Shown here one piece after another: positions 27,101-41,659 of a DNA stretch of 64,000 bases. Positions within the stretch are counted from its first letter, which is position 1; each line of letters begins with the position of its first letter. Position numbers and translations under genes: made by a program. The DNA comes from Lethocerus indicus (lineage: Eukaryota; Arthropoda; Insecta; Hemiptera; Belostomatidae), in contig JACDQD010000103.1 in the NCBI GenBank assembly GCA_019843655.1, forward strand, positions 2,232,001 through 2,296,000, given 5' to 3'. The notes beneath the pieces were generated by a model. That model was not told the DNA's origin, ran no database searches, and worked only from the letters and a program-made list of their open reading frames with translations.

Positions 27101-29870
27101 TGTGTCGGCACCGAGATTGTTTTTCTGAGACTGTTTAACGTTTCGGACGGACCGGTTTGGAAACGGGTCACGAGCCGCGGACCATGACAGTTAATAATCG
27201 TGACAATAATCTCCATTATTGACGCAGTCTTCATTTTAGCCGTAGGATCTGTCGTAGCTATCTAATACAATATTTAGAAAAACATATTCCCTTTACTCTA
27301 ATCTTCAGCGCCAAATTTGACTCAATATATTCAACTTTTCAACTGACTGTTGGCTATGTGAATGATATTTCATTATATTTCACTTCAGAATAATTTTCTA
27401 ATAATTATGGTGTAATTGACTGTTATGTAATGCAACTACTAGTCTACTGAGGGGTCGACGGCCTGGTCTTGGACCTAGCATAAGAATACAGTTTAATAAC
27501 TTTAACTAGGCCTTGATTGGGCTTAACACTCAAAAACTTACACCAGTCCAATCAGGATTTAATAACTTCAGTGAAGTCTTCTAAATTTGAGAATTTTTCC
27601 TCTTGTATGGATCAGGAATTACACACTTATTTAGGGAAAGCAAGTCTGTGGAAAAATGTTAACACTATATACTATTGTTAAATAGTAAAAATGAATAAAA
27701 CCGAGAAAATAATGGGAATGCCGCCGGTCTCCGAAACAAGTGGTTAATCAGGAGAGGAATTCTTTCGGCAAAGCCACTTAAGTGTCATTGATGACTCGTC
27801 CTGGGTGGTCCGCCTCTTGAGGCAATTTCAAGAATAGCACGAGTCCGTAATAACGTTCGCTTCAGATGACATACCTTCAGATTCGTAGTTATTTTTTTAG
27901 CTCATTAATCTATCCATATATAATTTATTCATCTTAATAGGATGGACAAGATTATATCGAGTAGTTTTTCATTTCAGATTCTCAAAGTATAATACTGCCT
28001 GATATCCATATATTTTGTAATTTAAAGCTACGCATTTCCAGTCTTAACATTTCATTTCAACACTGGAATTCAAAGTTGTGTACCGCCTTGAGCATAATGT
28101 ATGCTTCTTTGTTAATCTTAATCCTCATAATTCTACTTTTTGTGTAATAAATTTTGTACTTTATTCATTTTTTACACACTGACAATGTTTTATTGCTTGG
28201 GAATAATTAAAAATGACGCTGTTCGAGTCTGATCGAAAATTCATATCATACGGCCGATATTAAAGGAACATTACTATCTATTTCACTAGTGAATTGATAG
28301 CCCCTCAATAAAACACATTTGGTGATGTATTACCCTTTCACAAGTTTTGCGTAATAAAATTTTCACCGAGAAAGGAATATGCTTTTGTGATATATATTAT
28401 TTTGATGATGATGGTTTTTCAAAATGACTAGGGCAGCTTATCCGGCCAGTTATATACCCACTAGTTGGAAATAAATACAACGAGTTAATGCAGAAACTCA
28501 CCTTCCGCTTGTAATTTCTATTTGCACTGCCGGTAATTAATGTTTATTTTACATTAACCGAGGTTTTTTCAACTGGGTAAATATGTAACGTCGGATCGCA
28601 TTCAAGCTGTATCGGCCTGTTCTGTTGAATCCGGTCGAGGGTCCAGATTTGAACGATTTACTTTGCCAATTTATTCCTTTCAATTATCCCCTTCGCCTTT
28701 TTCCCACCGGCAATATTAACTCCCGTGTTTGTTTTCCTTCTGTAACTGCGCTTTTAATGACCCGGCCAAATTGTTCTCGTTTTGCCCCGATTTTCTGTTT
28801 GTCCCCCGCTCTTTTTTCCCTGAGGTCCGCTTTTTTCTAAACGCCTGCATATTCATCGGCGGCCGCCTGAACGGGTCTTTCTGGCATTGCCCAGGTGTCG
28901 GTGGAACATTAAAATGGCCCGGACGTTTTATAGTCAGTTAGTATGATAATGGGCGAAGCATTATTCTGAGCGATGAAACTGTGTCCTGTCTGTATTTTAC
29001 AGAATATTTAAATCCTACTTTTTCTTATCTCGATTGACTTCGGTGTTTGACCGGATCGACTATCGATTATTTTGGTTAGTTTCTTGCAGTAATATTTGTT
29101 TTAATTCCAGGTGAGTCGTGTTATAATTTCTACCCAAAAGCGAAATTATGAAAGCATCTAAAATTATAGTGAACTGAAAGACCCACTACAATTATTTTTG
29201 ATTGAGACATGGGAAGTTCGAGGACTGACCTTTTAAGGTCTTCCTACCCTATTAGTTGCAAAGAATCGCCATTACTCTAGCTATGTTGAATAAATATATT
29301 TTGAAGGAAAAGCCTCACCTAATGGCTTTCAATCTTCTTTACGGCTGTTTCCCACGGAAAATGAGCAACATTTCTTGGCGCTTCCACGCCATTTGGGCAT
29401 TCATCGAGCGTGTAATTGGCTCCTCCTTCCCGTTCTTTGCCTCCGGGACGTCTTGTACGCATTCCGTTCGGGATAGGAATATAGTCCCGGGAATGATTAT
29501 GTGGCCCGCCAACGGGCCTTCTGATTCACGTCGGCGTTATGAACGTGCTACTTACTAGTCGCTAATTTCGTAGGTCGATCGGTGGTAAGGCCTTTTGCGC
29601 CCGAAGTGCTTAGGCAAGATTATCCCTAAGCAAGTGGATAGGGAGTCTGTTCTAAGTGGCTAAGTCAGCCAGGCGGTGGGGTTGGGCGGCGCGACTTATT
29701 AGGCTGGCGGCCCCTCGGCAGTTTGTGTTGGCGGCCGACCCGAGCAAATATTGGGCCAAGGAGGAGCGACCGCACAAGGAGCAGCCCCACGCAGATGTCA
29801 CTACCTGTCCAAACAACAGCACCCCCACCCCACCACCCCCCCGCCGTTAGGACTTAATCAGAGGGCTCCG
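21111..29870. other. Non-coding stretch, mostly AT-rich
   Basis: No gene recognised. GC-rich islets at about 23.60-23.76 and 24.36-24.72 kb. Between 21.2 and 23.5 kb the DNA is AT-rich but keeps CpG at about the expected frequency, which serves as contrast to the 3' half of sfl. Confidence 0.55.
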
Positions 29871-31176
29871 ACCTACCGCAGCCCGACACTTTCCCACCAC
29901 ACATTCCTATTGGGGAAAAAAACTTACTTCTTCTTCGTCCTCATTGTTGAATATAATCTGCGGTACTACTCTTAGCACTGTATAATTCGCAGTAAATCTG
30001 AAAAATTTTGGCCGCTGTTGTCGACGACGTAAACTTGAAGCACTTGAATTTGAAGGCATGTGACGTAACAGAACTGGTTGTAAGATTAAAGTCTACCTGA
30101 AAGATTCCCATCGCAGTGAAAAATATAACTAACAGAGATTCATCTGGGATGGTGTCGGGTTACTTCGATTTCAAGTAAATTGATTTTACCAATTAACTAA
30201 TACGCTACTTTCTATTATTTATTAAATTAAATTTTATGTTTTCATGCGAACAAAAGAAAGTGTCTGAAAGGAAGGAATGGTAATGTTATTTCCGTTGGTT
30301 GTGTTCATTATTCTTCATGATCAACCGTCCTAATAGACAGATCACGTCCAGATGTCCGAGGTCTACCTACCGCAGTAGTACCGTGACGAGCGCCGTAGTT
30401 TTTTGTTTTATTCTGTAGGGTCTCGCTATCATCAGCTATACCGGTGAATATTATATTGCAAGAAACATGCTATAAATATCGTAATATTGAAAAACAATTA
30501 AAAATTCCAGCGGCTCACTTTGGTAATTGAAGATATATCTACTAAATTTTAAATATTCAGGTTTGATATTGTGGAAGGTCGAGTTCGATGAAACCCGGAA
30601 GTACCGATGAGTTGTTTGATATGGCCGCGACTTATATCGCATGGCGCCCCCTGTCTTCTCTCAAAACATGAGTACGCTATCATGCTGGTTATTATTCTCG
30701 CATTTGAAACTCCGGTCTATCCTGGCAGAGTTCTACTGAGTGTACGTTTTTCCGCTGTGAAAAGGCCTACCTTTTTATTTACCCCTTGCTGTATACCGGG
30801 TCCAGGCTCATAACTTAATCAGCGGTAGCTCAGCGAGCGACCTTACCTACCGCAGTGGACGTGACACGCCTTTTTCTCCCTTTTTTTTCGAAGGAAACAC
30901 AGACATTAATGTCCCTTCCCCTCTCTGTTCCTGCGGCGCTTACGACCAAATTCCGTGGGACGTTGTTTATTGAGATTTTATAGACGAATTAAGCCCCCCT
31001 CGCTCCGCGGTCCCGGGACCCCATAAACTCTGTTTCTGCATCCCCGTACCCCTCCTAATCGTGCTGTCGTGTTCACCGTATCTTCCCTACTGCTTTATGA
31101 CTTCCCCTGACCGAGAAAAAAAAAACGGTCATCGGGCGGACGATAGGCTCCGGGAGGCCAAACTACCTACCGCAGT
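29871..31176 (+). promoter_or_regulatory. Cluster of four CTACCTACCGCAGT-type motifs
   Basis: ACCTACCGCAG occurs at 29871, 30365, 30845 and 31165. The last three share the 13-mer TACCTACCGCAGT, two of them 14 bases. Flanks are unrelated, so these are repeated sites rather than a repeated element. A partial inverted copy (CGGTAG) lies about 20 bp before the third. Each of the last three contains the reverse of a TAGteam-like YAGGTAR heptamer overlapping a Runx core ACCRCA. The interval also holds GC-rich stretches (29.65-29.87, 30.85-31.18 kb). No gene seen. Confidence 0.5.
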
Positions 31177-34100
31177 GGGGTGCTTACTTTCAGGAAGGTA
31201 AATTTCTATGGAACGTTAAATGTCTTATACCTGCCCTCTGGTTTAATGATGTGTGTATTTTTTGAACAGCATTATTATCTTCATAACCATAGCTTTATTG
31301 ACAAAAGATCACTGCGACTCTTATGAACGATTTATGTCATAATTCTGCAAAGAATCATTTTTTGAGAAAGAGGAGGGAAACTTTTTTGACGGCGAATTTG
31401 TATAAACAGTAAAAGGAAATGATAAAACTAAGTAAATGATTTAACTGATAAATGACTGGTGTGGACATATATTGGTACTATAGTACTGTTTACAGCGTGA
31501 TAATTAAATATGGCTACGGCTGGTTGAGTAAGCGAAAACTAATCGGCAGAGTGGGGTTTGGCTTTCGCTGTCCAGTGCTGTTGTATTCATTGGCCGAAAA
31601 TACCTTTGTGATTACATCAACTGGCGGGAGCACTTTGTTTTATTGGCCAGTCGGAGCGGTGGCCCCAGGCCGTGATGTATAGCGGTCATTATCCCGGCGT
31701 AAGACATCTGGACCGGCCGGTATATTTCACGAGATCATTTTATCGGGTATTCGTGCTCTGTACTTAATGACTGAGAATGTCTTTCCTTCTTATTATTCTT
31801 TCTTTCGGTAAATATTATTGACATCTACTTTCTACTTCTTTACATATAATTCAGGTATATTAGAACTCAGATATATTGCATACGAAATAGAAAGAATTTT
31901 TCAGTACAATACATCCAGATTCGCATTTACTTCTAATTTTGGACTTCATTTTTTGTAATGAGTTGTAGAAAATTGGATGTCATATTCCAGAGTATAAACT
32001 ATGACGGTCTATTAATTTTGTCGAAATTCAATTTCCTGTCGGCTTCAGTTCGCTAAGTATATATCAATGTAGTATAATTGTGTCACCTTTTTCTTTAAGG
32101 TACGATATGAAAGAATTGTCCTCATTCAATCGGAAATCCTTTAATATTTTAAGCACTATTCGCAGAGGCTCTATGACTGCGGAAACTCAATTTTCCCTCC
32201 ACTATTGAATTCAAAAAGGGGGTAAGGAATTAAAATTTAATTAATCGGGCGAGTTGAACCCCCCATTCAGAGCAGAGCGGACAGATATTCACCCTCCGTA
32301 TTCATCCCCTCTTTACAAATATAAAAGTAATTAATGGTCAGGAGGGGGTGTTGGAGGCGAAACGGGGGACCCCCCCTGGTGGCGATCTGGCCCATTGTTT
32401 GAAATTTTTTTTTTATTAATATCCCCAAACGTTTGATGAGAATTCCATACGGTCCGGTGCCGGCGGTTCAATCTTCTCCGGTCTGCATACGGTTTGATTG
32501 CTTCCGGTTCGATCCGGTATTTATAGCTCTTCTCTCTGCCCAACTATTCTAATGAATATCTCCTCTTCTATTACAACTCGCGCTAGTTGGAGAAAAATAT
32601 TGTCTCGCATTTTTAATGGATTTATCGTTTTTCATATGTACCATTGACTATAGATTAAACTGGAGTGACCTGACCCTACTTCATTGGCCCAGGTTCGGTT
32701 CGCCTATTTCGGCTGAGATCTGACTTAAGGGTCGCAATCATTTTAGAAATCCGATCGTTTTTCGGGTTCAAATACGGTCCTCCGATATTTCGGACTTTCC
32801 TGTTTATTTTTTTTTCAGTTAGGACCTTCGGTCTTTTGGCCCATTGTCAAAATAGGGGCGTTTAAAACTTCCCAGCGGACGTTCGCTAGGCCGGTCGGTT
32901 TTACGACAGGTGGAGGTATACATAAGGGCCGGGGACACTCCGCTGATGATAATTCTGGCGGCGTGTGGAGTGTCGCCATCATAATGACGTTTAAGCCCCG
33001 CGGCAGTAAACCCGACGCCAAGGGCCGGTGTAAAGCCAGAAGGGGGGCCTTAGCGCTTCCACCCTACTGTTACTACTCTCCTACTATATTATGTACTACT
33101 GCCGCATGTAATCTAATTTCACGACTCGCCTAACCTCTCCTCCGAGTCCTCTGATGATGCCCCCCCTAAACTCCCCATTTCTCGGAGTCTACGCGCGTCT
33201 CTTCGCACCTGATTTTCAATATAATTTATAAAGACGGAATACGCCTTAGTAATGGGAGGCCGTTAATAATTATAACCGATAAAATTCGGGTCTGTTTATT
33301 GAATTATGACCGTATAAATCTGTTTGTACACCCTTATTAGAAATTTGCCAAGGGACGCTGCGGGGGGGTGGGCCACCCCGCAGTGGACATTATTCTTCAG
33401 ACGCGGTCAGGATAATTTCTTTTTAATACTGTCTGACTCCTCTCCTTTATTAAACTTTTTTCCAGCTTCCTTCCCGATCTTTTTACCGTCCGATACGCCG
33501 AACGCGGCGGGCGTGGAGATAGAGCTGGCTTACCTTGTAATAACTGGGCATTACTGGGCGGATAATCGAATTTCCGTAATTAACTGCCGAATCGAGGCCT
33601 GGGAAATCGAGTTAAACTCGTTGGCACCGGCGATGAGGCTCGAACTGGGGGGAGGACCGTCCATTTCAAATCCGACCACCGCCAATTGCCTGCCCGACAC
33701 GACTTGCCTCCCAGGAACGCTTCCGGAATTGAAAACTGTTTTCGATTTTCGGCGTAGCGATTGCTATTTTGGAGGAGAGATCGGATGGCCACAAATTAAT
33801 TTCTAATTTATTTAATTAGGGCGTGCTAAATTTGTGTTCAATCTGCTGCTAACTTTATATTAGGTAATCGATTTTAAAATCCTTTACAACGGGGCTCAAA
33901 TCAACACCAAGGGAGAGTGGGGCCTACGGACACAGAATGTTTACGGATTAAGTGGGGATAGAAACTATTATTGCTCTCGGGGGAATATAGTAGCTAGTAT
34001 TCTCCCCTCGAACATGATCTCCCAAGGGGACATCAAGTCTGTTGGTGCAGCGACCCCACATTATTGCACCCTACGTACACAATAGTACACACCGAGATGA

Positions 34101-37100
34101 AAACGCAGGAAGGGGTGTCGTCCACAAATACTAGAGCATTAAAAATATCTCGCAGCTACCGTCCCTGAGATTGTCCAGAATATATTTATATAAGTGTGTT
34201 GTCTTGAGAGAATAACACGGGAGGATATTCAGGCTGCGAGATTTGTAATTTCTTTTGTATAGATTCCTTTACTTCCTGGGTCAGTTAAAACTGTGTGAGT
34301 TTGAAATGGTTAGACTTGCTGGCTTTTTCCGAATGATGATATCCAGTCAACCGTGGATAGAACTGTGGACCGGAAGATGCATCCACTTGAAGAAGTCGGC
34401 TGCTCGCATGTCGTCTCCCGTGGGCAAGACAATGGAAGTCGTCCCCTAATTAAGAGATCAACTCCGGCGGTGTTTTTATTGTGGTGCGGAACCGACCGCT
34501 TCACTTTTTCGAACGTCTCTCTTCCCGGAACGATGCACGGCCCGGTCGTTAAACGCGTTTTACTGCGCCCCCGTGTTTGTAAAATCTTCCTTTTCTTTGT
34601 TTTTATGGAGTCCGATTTTCGAGTCAGATCATCGTCGGGTGGTCGCTTGAGGTTGTTAATTCGAATCGCGTTTTTATAGCCGATATTTCATATCTTTAGA
34701 GATAGATATACCACTTTTCATTTCAGAAATTAAGAATTTCAGAATTTAGAAACATTTGAATCCCGCGTTAAATGGATTAAAGTAGTAAAATATACGCAAA
34801 CGGTTTTCGTCATTTTTCTACTGAAATGCGTTAACTGTCCTACCTGTTAAGTGTTATGCTCCACGTCCGGACTTATCGGTAACATGTTGTCAGTAACTCC
34901 TTTGCCGAGTTATATCGTGGAGCAAATTGCCGAGAGGGCATTGATGTCATAATACGTTGAAGTTGGTCCCGGGCCCCCATTCGAGAGGGTAATGGAGCAA
35001 TAAATTCGAATTTCGACGCCGAGGAGAAGCAGTCATTGCATTGCGGCGTCCCCGCTCCCAGTCGGGGCTAAACTTGCTCTCGGGTCTTGAAGTTGTGAGC
35101 TCCCAGTTGAAAACTCCCGTCGGAAAAATCATTATCTCCCCCCTGTCTCTCTCTCTCCCTCTTTCGTACCGAGTGTGTTTGTCCGACGAAGGGGGCGGCG
35201 CCACTGGAAAATGGCCAAATGAGGCGTAACTATTTTAACTACTTCCTGGCGGGGAGAAAAAAAGCGATATCCTAGATTGAGCGCAGAAATTTCAGTTTTT
35301 CAAAATAACCTTCGATTTCGGACAGGCTCTATAATTTATGAACATCCGAATTTCGCTTCAATTATCTAGTCCAATCGCAACGAAGAGCAGAGTTTTTGGT
35401 CTCGGTTGTCGGTTCAGAATGTTATTTTAACTTTATTTTCCACTGAAAAGAGGTTCATTCTAGGAGTATGAATGATTTACATTGATTGAATCAATGTCCC
35501 TATAATGCTGCTGATCCAATTTGAGATCAAAGAATATTTATGTGCTTTTTAGTAATTGGCTTTTCCCTGTCGAAAAGTTTAGATCGGTCTTTGGGATTCC
35601 GGTCAAATCCGCGCATATCCTCCGGAAGCCGTGTGCCGATTGCGGGGTCGCTAACCTTAAATGTAAATGTATCCCTTTCCGTCGATTCCCGAACGGTTTG
35701 GCCGTAGCCCGGGAGGAATTATGAAGGCCGTTACCGGGAAGAAATATTTCAAGCCGCCGCGATTGGGGCGCGTATCGGCGCGATATCGTGTAACGCGGGT
35801 TCGATATGATAATGCCGAGGCCCCGCCGCCGCCGGCCCCACTTCGAGAGGTAACCGGCCAATAAATTCTACTTTCTGGGGCCGGGCGAGGGAATAGTTAT
35901 TGCGGTCGGTATGAATTCATCAAAACCCCTCCGCCGGCACTATTGAGCCCCCGCGCCGAACGGCCCGAAAAGCCATTACGGGCCGAGAGGCCCCCGCCGC
36001 GTTCCGACGCCACGGCTCGTTCCCCATCCGTCTGTTCGTTCATTTTATTGCCTCCCCACTCTACTGTTTACGGTCGTAAAGTAGAGTAAGCCCGACGATA
36101 AGTACGGCATAAATACAAAGTGCGAACTGCCACAACGGCGTTTGACCCGCGGACAAATTTCAAACGCCTATATTAAAAACAGTGAACCAATGTTGCGTGT
36201 AATCTTGCTGATGTAATGTAATCATTATCTTAGATTCATTTATCTATTCAACCTACCTGAACTTTAAGGTAATTTACCTTGCGTAATCCCTGGGCGCTAG
36301 AAATGGTGTCACGACTCATTCAGGAACACACAGCCTATAATATTGAGAGGGCGATCTGCATGATGTTTTGAGATTTCCGACTTATCTGATCATTCTGTAT
36401 ACCTTAAATGAAGGCAATATTTATTTTGTTGTACGAAGTATTTGCAGTACGTTACTATTTTAAGAAATCGCACCGCCACGATTGCCATCATTTCATTAGG
36501 ACTAAAGATGATACGTAGGACTCTGAACGGCAGAACCGCTTTGCTATTCAAAGCAGTTACGTGCTGGAATTCGTTCTACCCGGACTCTTCGAGTGTCATT
36601 GGAATTGAATTAGCACGAGGATGTGCCCGACTGTGACCTTAGTCGACCAAATAAGCCGCCTATTGGCTGGCCGAGAGTTTAGCATAAACGGTGGCCCATC
36701 CCTCGGTCGGAGGGCAGGCAGGCAGCCGCCCTTTAAATTAAGCGGGCGGTAAATCATGAAGGGTGCGAAACGACCCCTGGCCCCCCTTTGGCGTATGACT
36801 AAGCGGACGGGCGGAGCAAGAACTAGTGGGGCCGGTCGTGACAAAAGCAAAATTGTACAATTAATTTTAGGAATCATCAATGATGTCACTACTCTATTTG
36901 GCATTTTAGACGGGTGTTTAACAGATATTCGATTGGATTGTTGCCCGCAGAGCCGTCTGGGCCATCTGTCGTTCCGACTGTTAGAAATTAATTTAGGTAA
37001 ATGGATGAGGGTGTCATTTTTTGTTATACAGACGTGCCAGACTAGAGATGTGTTTAGTCAATTAGTATTAACTATGCCACAGCCTTCCTATCTGCACACA

Positions 37101-37567
37101 CTAAAAATTATAAATAGACTACATTCATAGACCAGAACATGCAGGGAATTCCGTGTGGAAACTAAGGCCTGTACTTTTATTGTATGTAAAACAATGCTCT
37201 ACTTGTTTATGTTAGATATGAGCATGGCCATAAAGATGCTGGTTAGAACCGTGTAATGCACGCTGTTACTAGTTGGTTTATCGACTTGGCATTGGCTTTG
37301 AGTCAAGAATTGGCCACCGACACTGGTTTATCAGATGATTTTATAATAGAGAATAGGATTTTATGGCAAGGTCGGATGATATATTTCCTGAACGCTGGAC
37401 GGCGCCATCACTAGACTAGCGTTTCGACAATATTCACTGTTCCCCGAATACAGATAACACTAGGACGTAAATAACAAAAATAATAGGTGAACAAGAAAAG
37501 TGAAATACATTCACCTATCGCCCCTCCTCCAAGTTCGGTATTCTACGCGATCCGTTAGAAGTGTTAT

Positions 37568-37630
37568 CTGATAGTATTTTAATTATGCTTGTTGCGCTTA
37601 CACCGAGAACCAATTAAATGATACTATCAG
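37568..37630. ncRNA. Candidate small hairpin (miRNA-like)
   Basis: Arms 37568-37584 and 37612-37630 pair: ten perfect base pairs (CTGATAGTAT), a 2-nt bulge, then seven more (TTTAATT), with a 27-nt loop and a few further pairs outside. Size resembles a pre-miRNA, but no seed was recognised and small-RNA data are needed. Strand unknown. Confidence 0.3.
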
Positions 37631-38468
37631 TAAAAACCATATGTTCAATTCCGTTTTTCTCCCGCCCGGTGGTAAGACAAAAGGATCGTGTTTCTGCGGT
37701 TAATTATAAGAGTTTTTTTAATTTTAAATGCGGTGTCGAATAATTACAGTAATTATAGGATAGATTTCGATAGGTAATATTCCTCCGGGGGATATTATCT
37801 TATTTTGTTTCTGTATTTCACTATTTTGTATGCTCAGTTTTTGATTTAGCGACATTGTTGTTAGTCGCATTGCTGCAGCTAGTATGTTCGTTGCGTACAT
37901 TCGTCCGATAAGGAGTAGAAAAGAATGGACTCACATATGTCTGGAATCGTGCTTCATGCTTTAAACCATTTAGACAAAACAAATCTGACTGACAAAAAAC
38001 GTTTTGAGTGCACGTTCCCAAATTTTTAGATAATTCGTGTGTATTCACGTATATATGAATTCTTGTCAAATTTATAATTTTTTACGCATTCTACTGTTAA
38101 TACAAAGCTTGTCAGTGCTAGGTAAGAAAATTAAGTCCATAAATATTTCGCGTGAAAGCTAAGTAGCCACTCAAGACGAAAGTTCTCCAGGCTTACTGTC
38201 GGTCGGGAACATTTCACAGCTGGGGGCTTCAGCTTTAATATTCCGCCGTGTTCGACTATCGATTCCGTGAGATGTTCGAGGTAATATTTCTGGCTGTGCG
38301 GGAGTAGGCGTCCGCGACGATGCCTGTCCCTCGGTGTACATCAAAGGTGTTAGCTCGCTAATGAATACGGTGCTGGGGCCTTATTACCGGACTGGGGGTG
38401 GCGGGGGCGGGATTGGGTAGATTGGCCTAACGGCGTCAAAGGCAACGTGTCGAAGTTAATTGTCGCCG

Positions 38469-38484
38469 GCCCCGGGCCCGGGGC
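38469..38484. repeat. 16-bp all-GC palindrome
   Basis: GCCCCGGGCCCGGGGC, perfect, in a GC-rich patch (38.33-38.72 kb). Confidence 0.6.
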
Positions 38485-41400
38485 GGCTCCAAACGCCCAT
38501 CGATTTCCCGATATCATTTCTCCAAAATCCAGAGGCGGCCCAATATCGAGCCACCGAATCCGGCTTAACCGCTCTTCAATAACTTCCGGCATAAATCATT
38601 CGGCGCTGGATGATTTACTTCGCTGTCGGCCTCGTCGCGAAACGTTGAGGGACGGGCCGTTTAAAAAAAACTGGGCGATTAATATTTCAGGCCTCCTCTC
38701 AGTTTCGTGCCGCCGCCAACAGACTTCATAACGGAATTTTTTTTTAATCCCAGTTTCCGATTCAAATTATATATAACAATAGTGCAAACTGTCACTCGTA
38801 GTAGAGCTGTGGGTCCCTTAAACTGGGTGTTGAAATGACGGAGGAACTAATGAATTTCCCCACAGTTAACGCCTGTTTTTATTTGCCCAAAGTCATTATA
38901 TTGTACGGTACAAAAGTGCACATGAAAAGGAAAACAGAATGTACGACTAACAAAAATGAATGGGAATTCGAAGGGAAGATCTCCCCCAATCGTGCTAACA
39001 ACCCTGGGAGGCTTCCCACAGAATTTTAACAATTATTTTGTTGTTTTGATCACAATGTGTACTGTCGCACGAAAAATACGCGGCATCCCACAGACTATAG
39101 AAGAATTTCACCTGGAATTATTAACGGAAATTTGAATAGCACTATGATTATACCAGTTGTTTGGATTTAACACAGTTGTACGTTTCTGATTTTTGTTTCT
39201 CCAGCTCTTGTTCGATTGGGAATGCTTTATTTTGTCCGTCCCGGGACTCTTTCCATTATTTAGTAACGCGCTCCGGCGTTCTCTAACGGCGCTCCCGGGA
39301 CAACTTTGTTAGGGAATGTAAACGTTTCAGGGCTACGGCCGGGTCTAGGGGGAGGAGGATGAGGAGGAGGGAGTTCCGAACGCGAAGAGCAGTTAATCTT
39401 GAATCGCCTAGAAATAATTTACTGTATCCAGAAGGAAAATCGGGAAAACCCAAGTTCGTTTTATTGGTCCAAAAGATAAAACGTTATGTTTTTTCAGACT
39501 GTTGACAATTCTTCAATTTTGTCCTAGTACCAATACTTGAGATACGAGCTGTTTTTAGGTTTCAATTTTCTGAACACAAAAAATACTATTGCAATATTAA
39601 CCGAATCCGTAAACATCGAAGTACCAAGTGAACATGGAATAATGTCTAAATGCAGAGCATGCTACACCGATATTCTTCGACTTCAGTCAAAAATCAATCT
39701 CCCTTCTGAAAAAAGTTGCAGAAAATCGTCACTACGAAGTAGAGAAACGTTCCCCTTTTATGAAAGACGTTCATTCTCATTGAATTCCTGATGAGCTAAT
39801 TTTGTCGATAATTCAAGTAAGAACGGGGTGACAATTGGTTCCGATTTTTTAACCCCGTTTAATATCGTGTAAACTGGAGGGGCACTTTTCGGGAGTGGGC
39901 CACCATTGTCGGGGCTTCAAATATATGCTCTCGACGTCTCCTACCTAAAAAGAGAGTTTTTCTGCCCGCTACGGACCCTATACATTTTTAAGCAGGGCAA
40001 AAAGAACCGGGGCCAATTTCTAAAGGGCCTTTGTTAAAATACACGAGGGTGGGAGAATGAGAGAAAGCTATGAAGAATTCCCTTCTGCGATTTTCGCGAA
40101 CCGTCCCTTTGGCGAATATTCGAGCGCTAATTGTTATTTATTAACGAGTTCTAGAAATGCAACGATTCCGTCTAAAAACGGGAGGTATTTATTAAGGGCG
40201 TAATTGTCCCCTGTTGTTGACAAAACCCTCACCGTCCCGACGCCCGCTTTTCCGCCTCGCTCTTCCCGAACTTCAATTTTGACGAGAACAAAGTCCTCTA
40301 AAATATTCCCGTCTAATGTCACCGTCAACCGCAGAACAGTCTACCTCGCCGTGCAGACTGAAGTTTCCATCCTTAAATGTTTCGAACTATCTCCCACCCC
40401 AACCCCCCGGCGTACGCTCGGGAAACAGCCTCCTTTCTGAAAACTTTGCTCAAATTGGTGGCGCCCTCAACCGGATGTACTCGCGGGGAACTGAATGAGG
40501 AAATTGGACTTCGTAGAAAGGCATCCTAATCTACCGCGGAATGCTAACTTGAGGCAATATTTTTTCCCGTTTATTGGCATAATATTTTTTTTCGAGAAAT
40601 CATCCTCGGCCATTGACTTGAACGGACAGCAGTTCTCGGTCCTACCAATACGACCGTCAAAAATTTCACTCCCACTGGCTGGAAAAACAGTGCGTACCCT
40701 TTTGCTCCACTTTCCTAATTAATTCGCGCGGAAGCAATTGGATATAGGTGGAGCTGGCGGAGTCGGGGAATATGTGGTAACGAGATGGGACAACACTGCA
40801 ATTTGTATGATTAGCCCGTAGAGTGTGTCCTCCGGCTGTTGTGTATTCCGCGTTGGTACGGATTCGGTCGGTCCACATATCGCTTCGAAAATTTATTCCG
40901 CGGAGCCCTCGTGACCGACATATCGGAAAAGCGCATGGCGACGCGGCGGGCTCCAGATTTTATAGTTTTTCATTTTGACGCCCCCTCGGGAGCAGGTTTG
41001 ATTTACCACTGATCTTACCAGCTAGGTTTCTTACCAGCTTTTGTAGTTTCTGTCGATATTCCTGAGTATAATTTTCTGGTCATCTGTCTTTTTTTTTCAT
41101 TATCCGTTATACGACATTTTTGTGATATTACATTTTTCAAACATGTACACGTAATTATTATTAATTACAAGGAAACATTATGTCATCATTTTCATCCTTT
41201 CACCGAACACTCACGAATTCAGAAATCCTAATTGTACTAGCGATCACCTCTCGCGCGTGTTTGTTAATTATTTAAGAGGTTGGATTTTCTCTTCGCGGCC
41301 TGAAAAATGTGCGGATCCGCCGCTTTATTTTATAGAATCATCCTTCGGCCAGTACGCTGTGCATGCCCCGGTACGCGCCCCATTTAGCCGTTTAACTGTC

Positions 41401-41659
41401 GGTCTACCAGATGGCAAGTGTTCCGCAGTTCGATTGATGTCAATTCCGTTCCGGACTGTTTCATTGGCGCTCCGTCAGCGTACCTCGGATTATATCGAAA
41501 ATTGTTACTACCATCAAAGCATATAGCGCAGCGCACCCTGCACTGTTGTCGTGAATGAGTTGTCGGATTGTATGTCGGGTGAAACTGGGGAAATGAATTA
41601 TAACGAGTGTACGATATTATTGACTAATAGTTGTATTGTTGTGTTGCAGGGTGTTTGTG

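Larger units (their letters stand above)
31180..41649. other. Non-coding stretch upstream of sfl exon 1
   Basis: No gene recognised. GC-rich patches near 33.34-33.79, 34.93-35.22, 35.60-36.02, 36.64-36.85, 38.33-38.72 and 40.0-40.5 kb. A 160-codon open frame (33324-33806) shows no domain. A quasi-palindrome (CTGCGGGG ... CCCCGCAG) lies at 33358-33383. If the 41,649 splice acceptor is real, part or all of this is sfl 5' intron. Confidence 0.5.

Noticed and set aside
29656..29850. Small GC-rich frame with coding-like codons and a Pro-rich tail
   Set aside because: Only 64 codons, no conserved motif and no convincing splice partners; a run of C explains the Pro tail. Worth a transcript check only.
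33324..33806. 160-codon open frame
   Set aside because: Longest frame outside sfl, but it lies in GC-rich DNA where stops are rare, has no recognisable domain and codes on both strands equally well.
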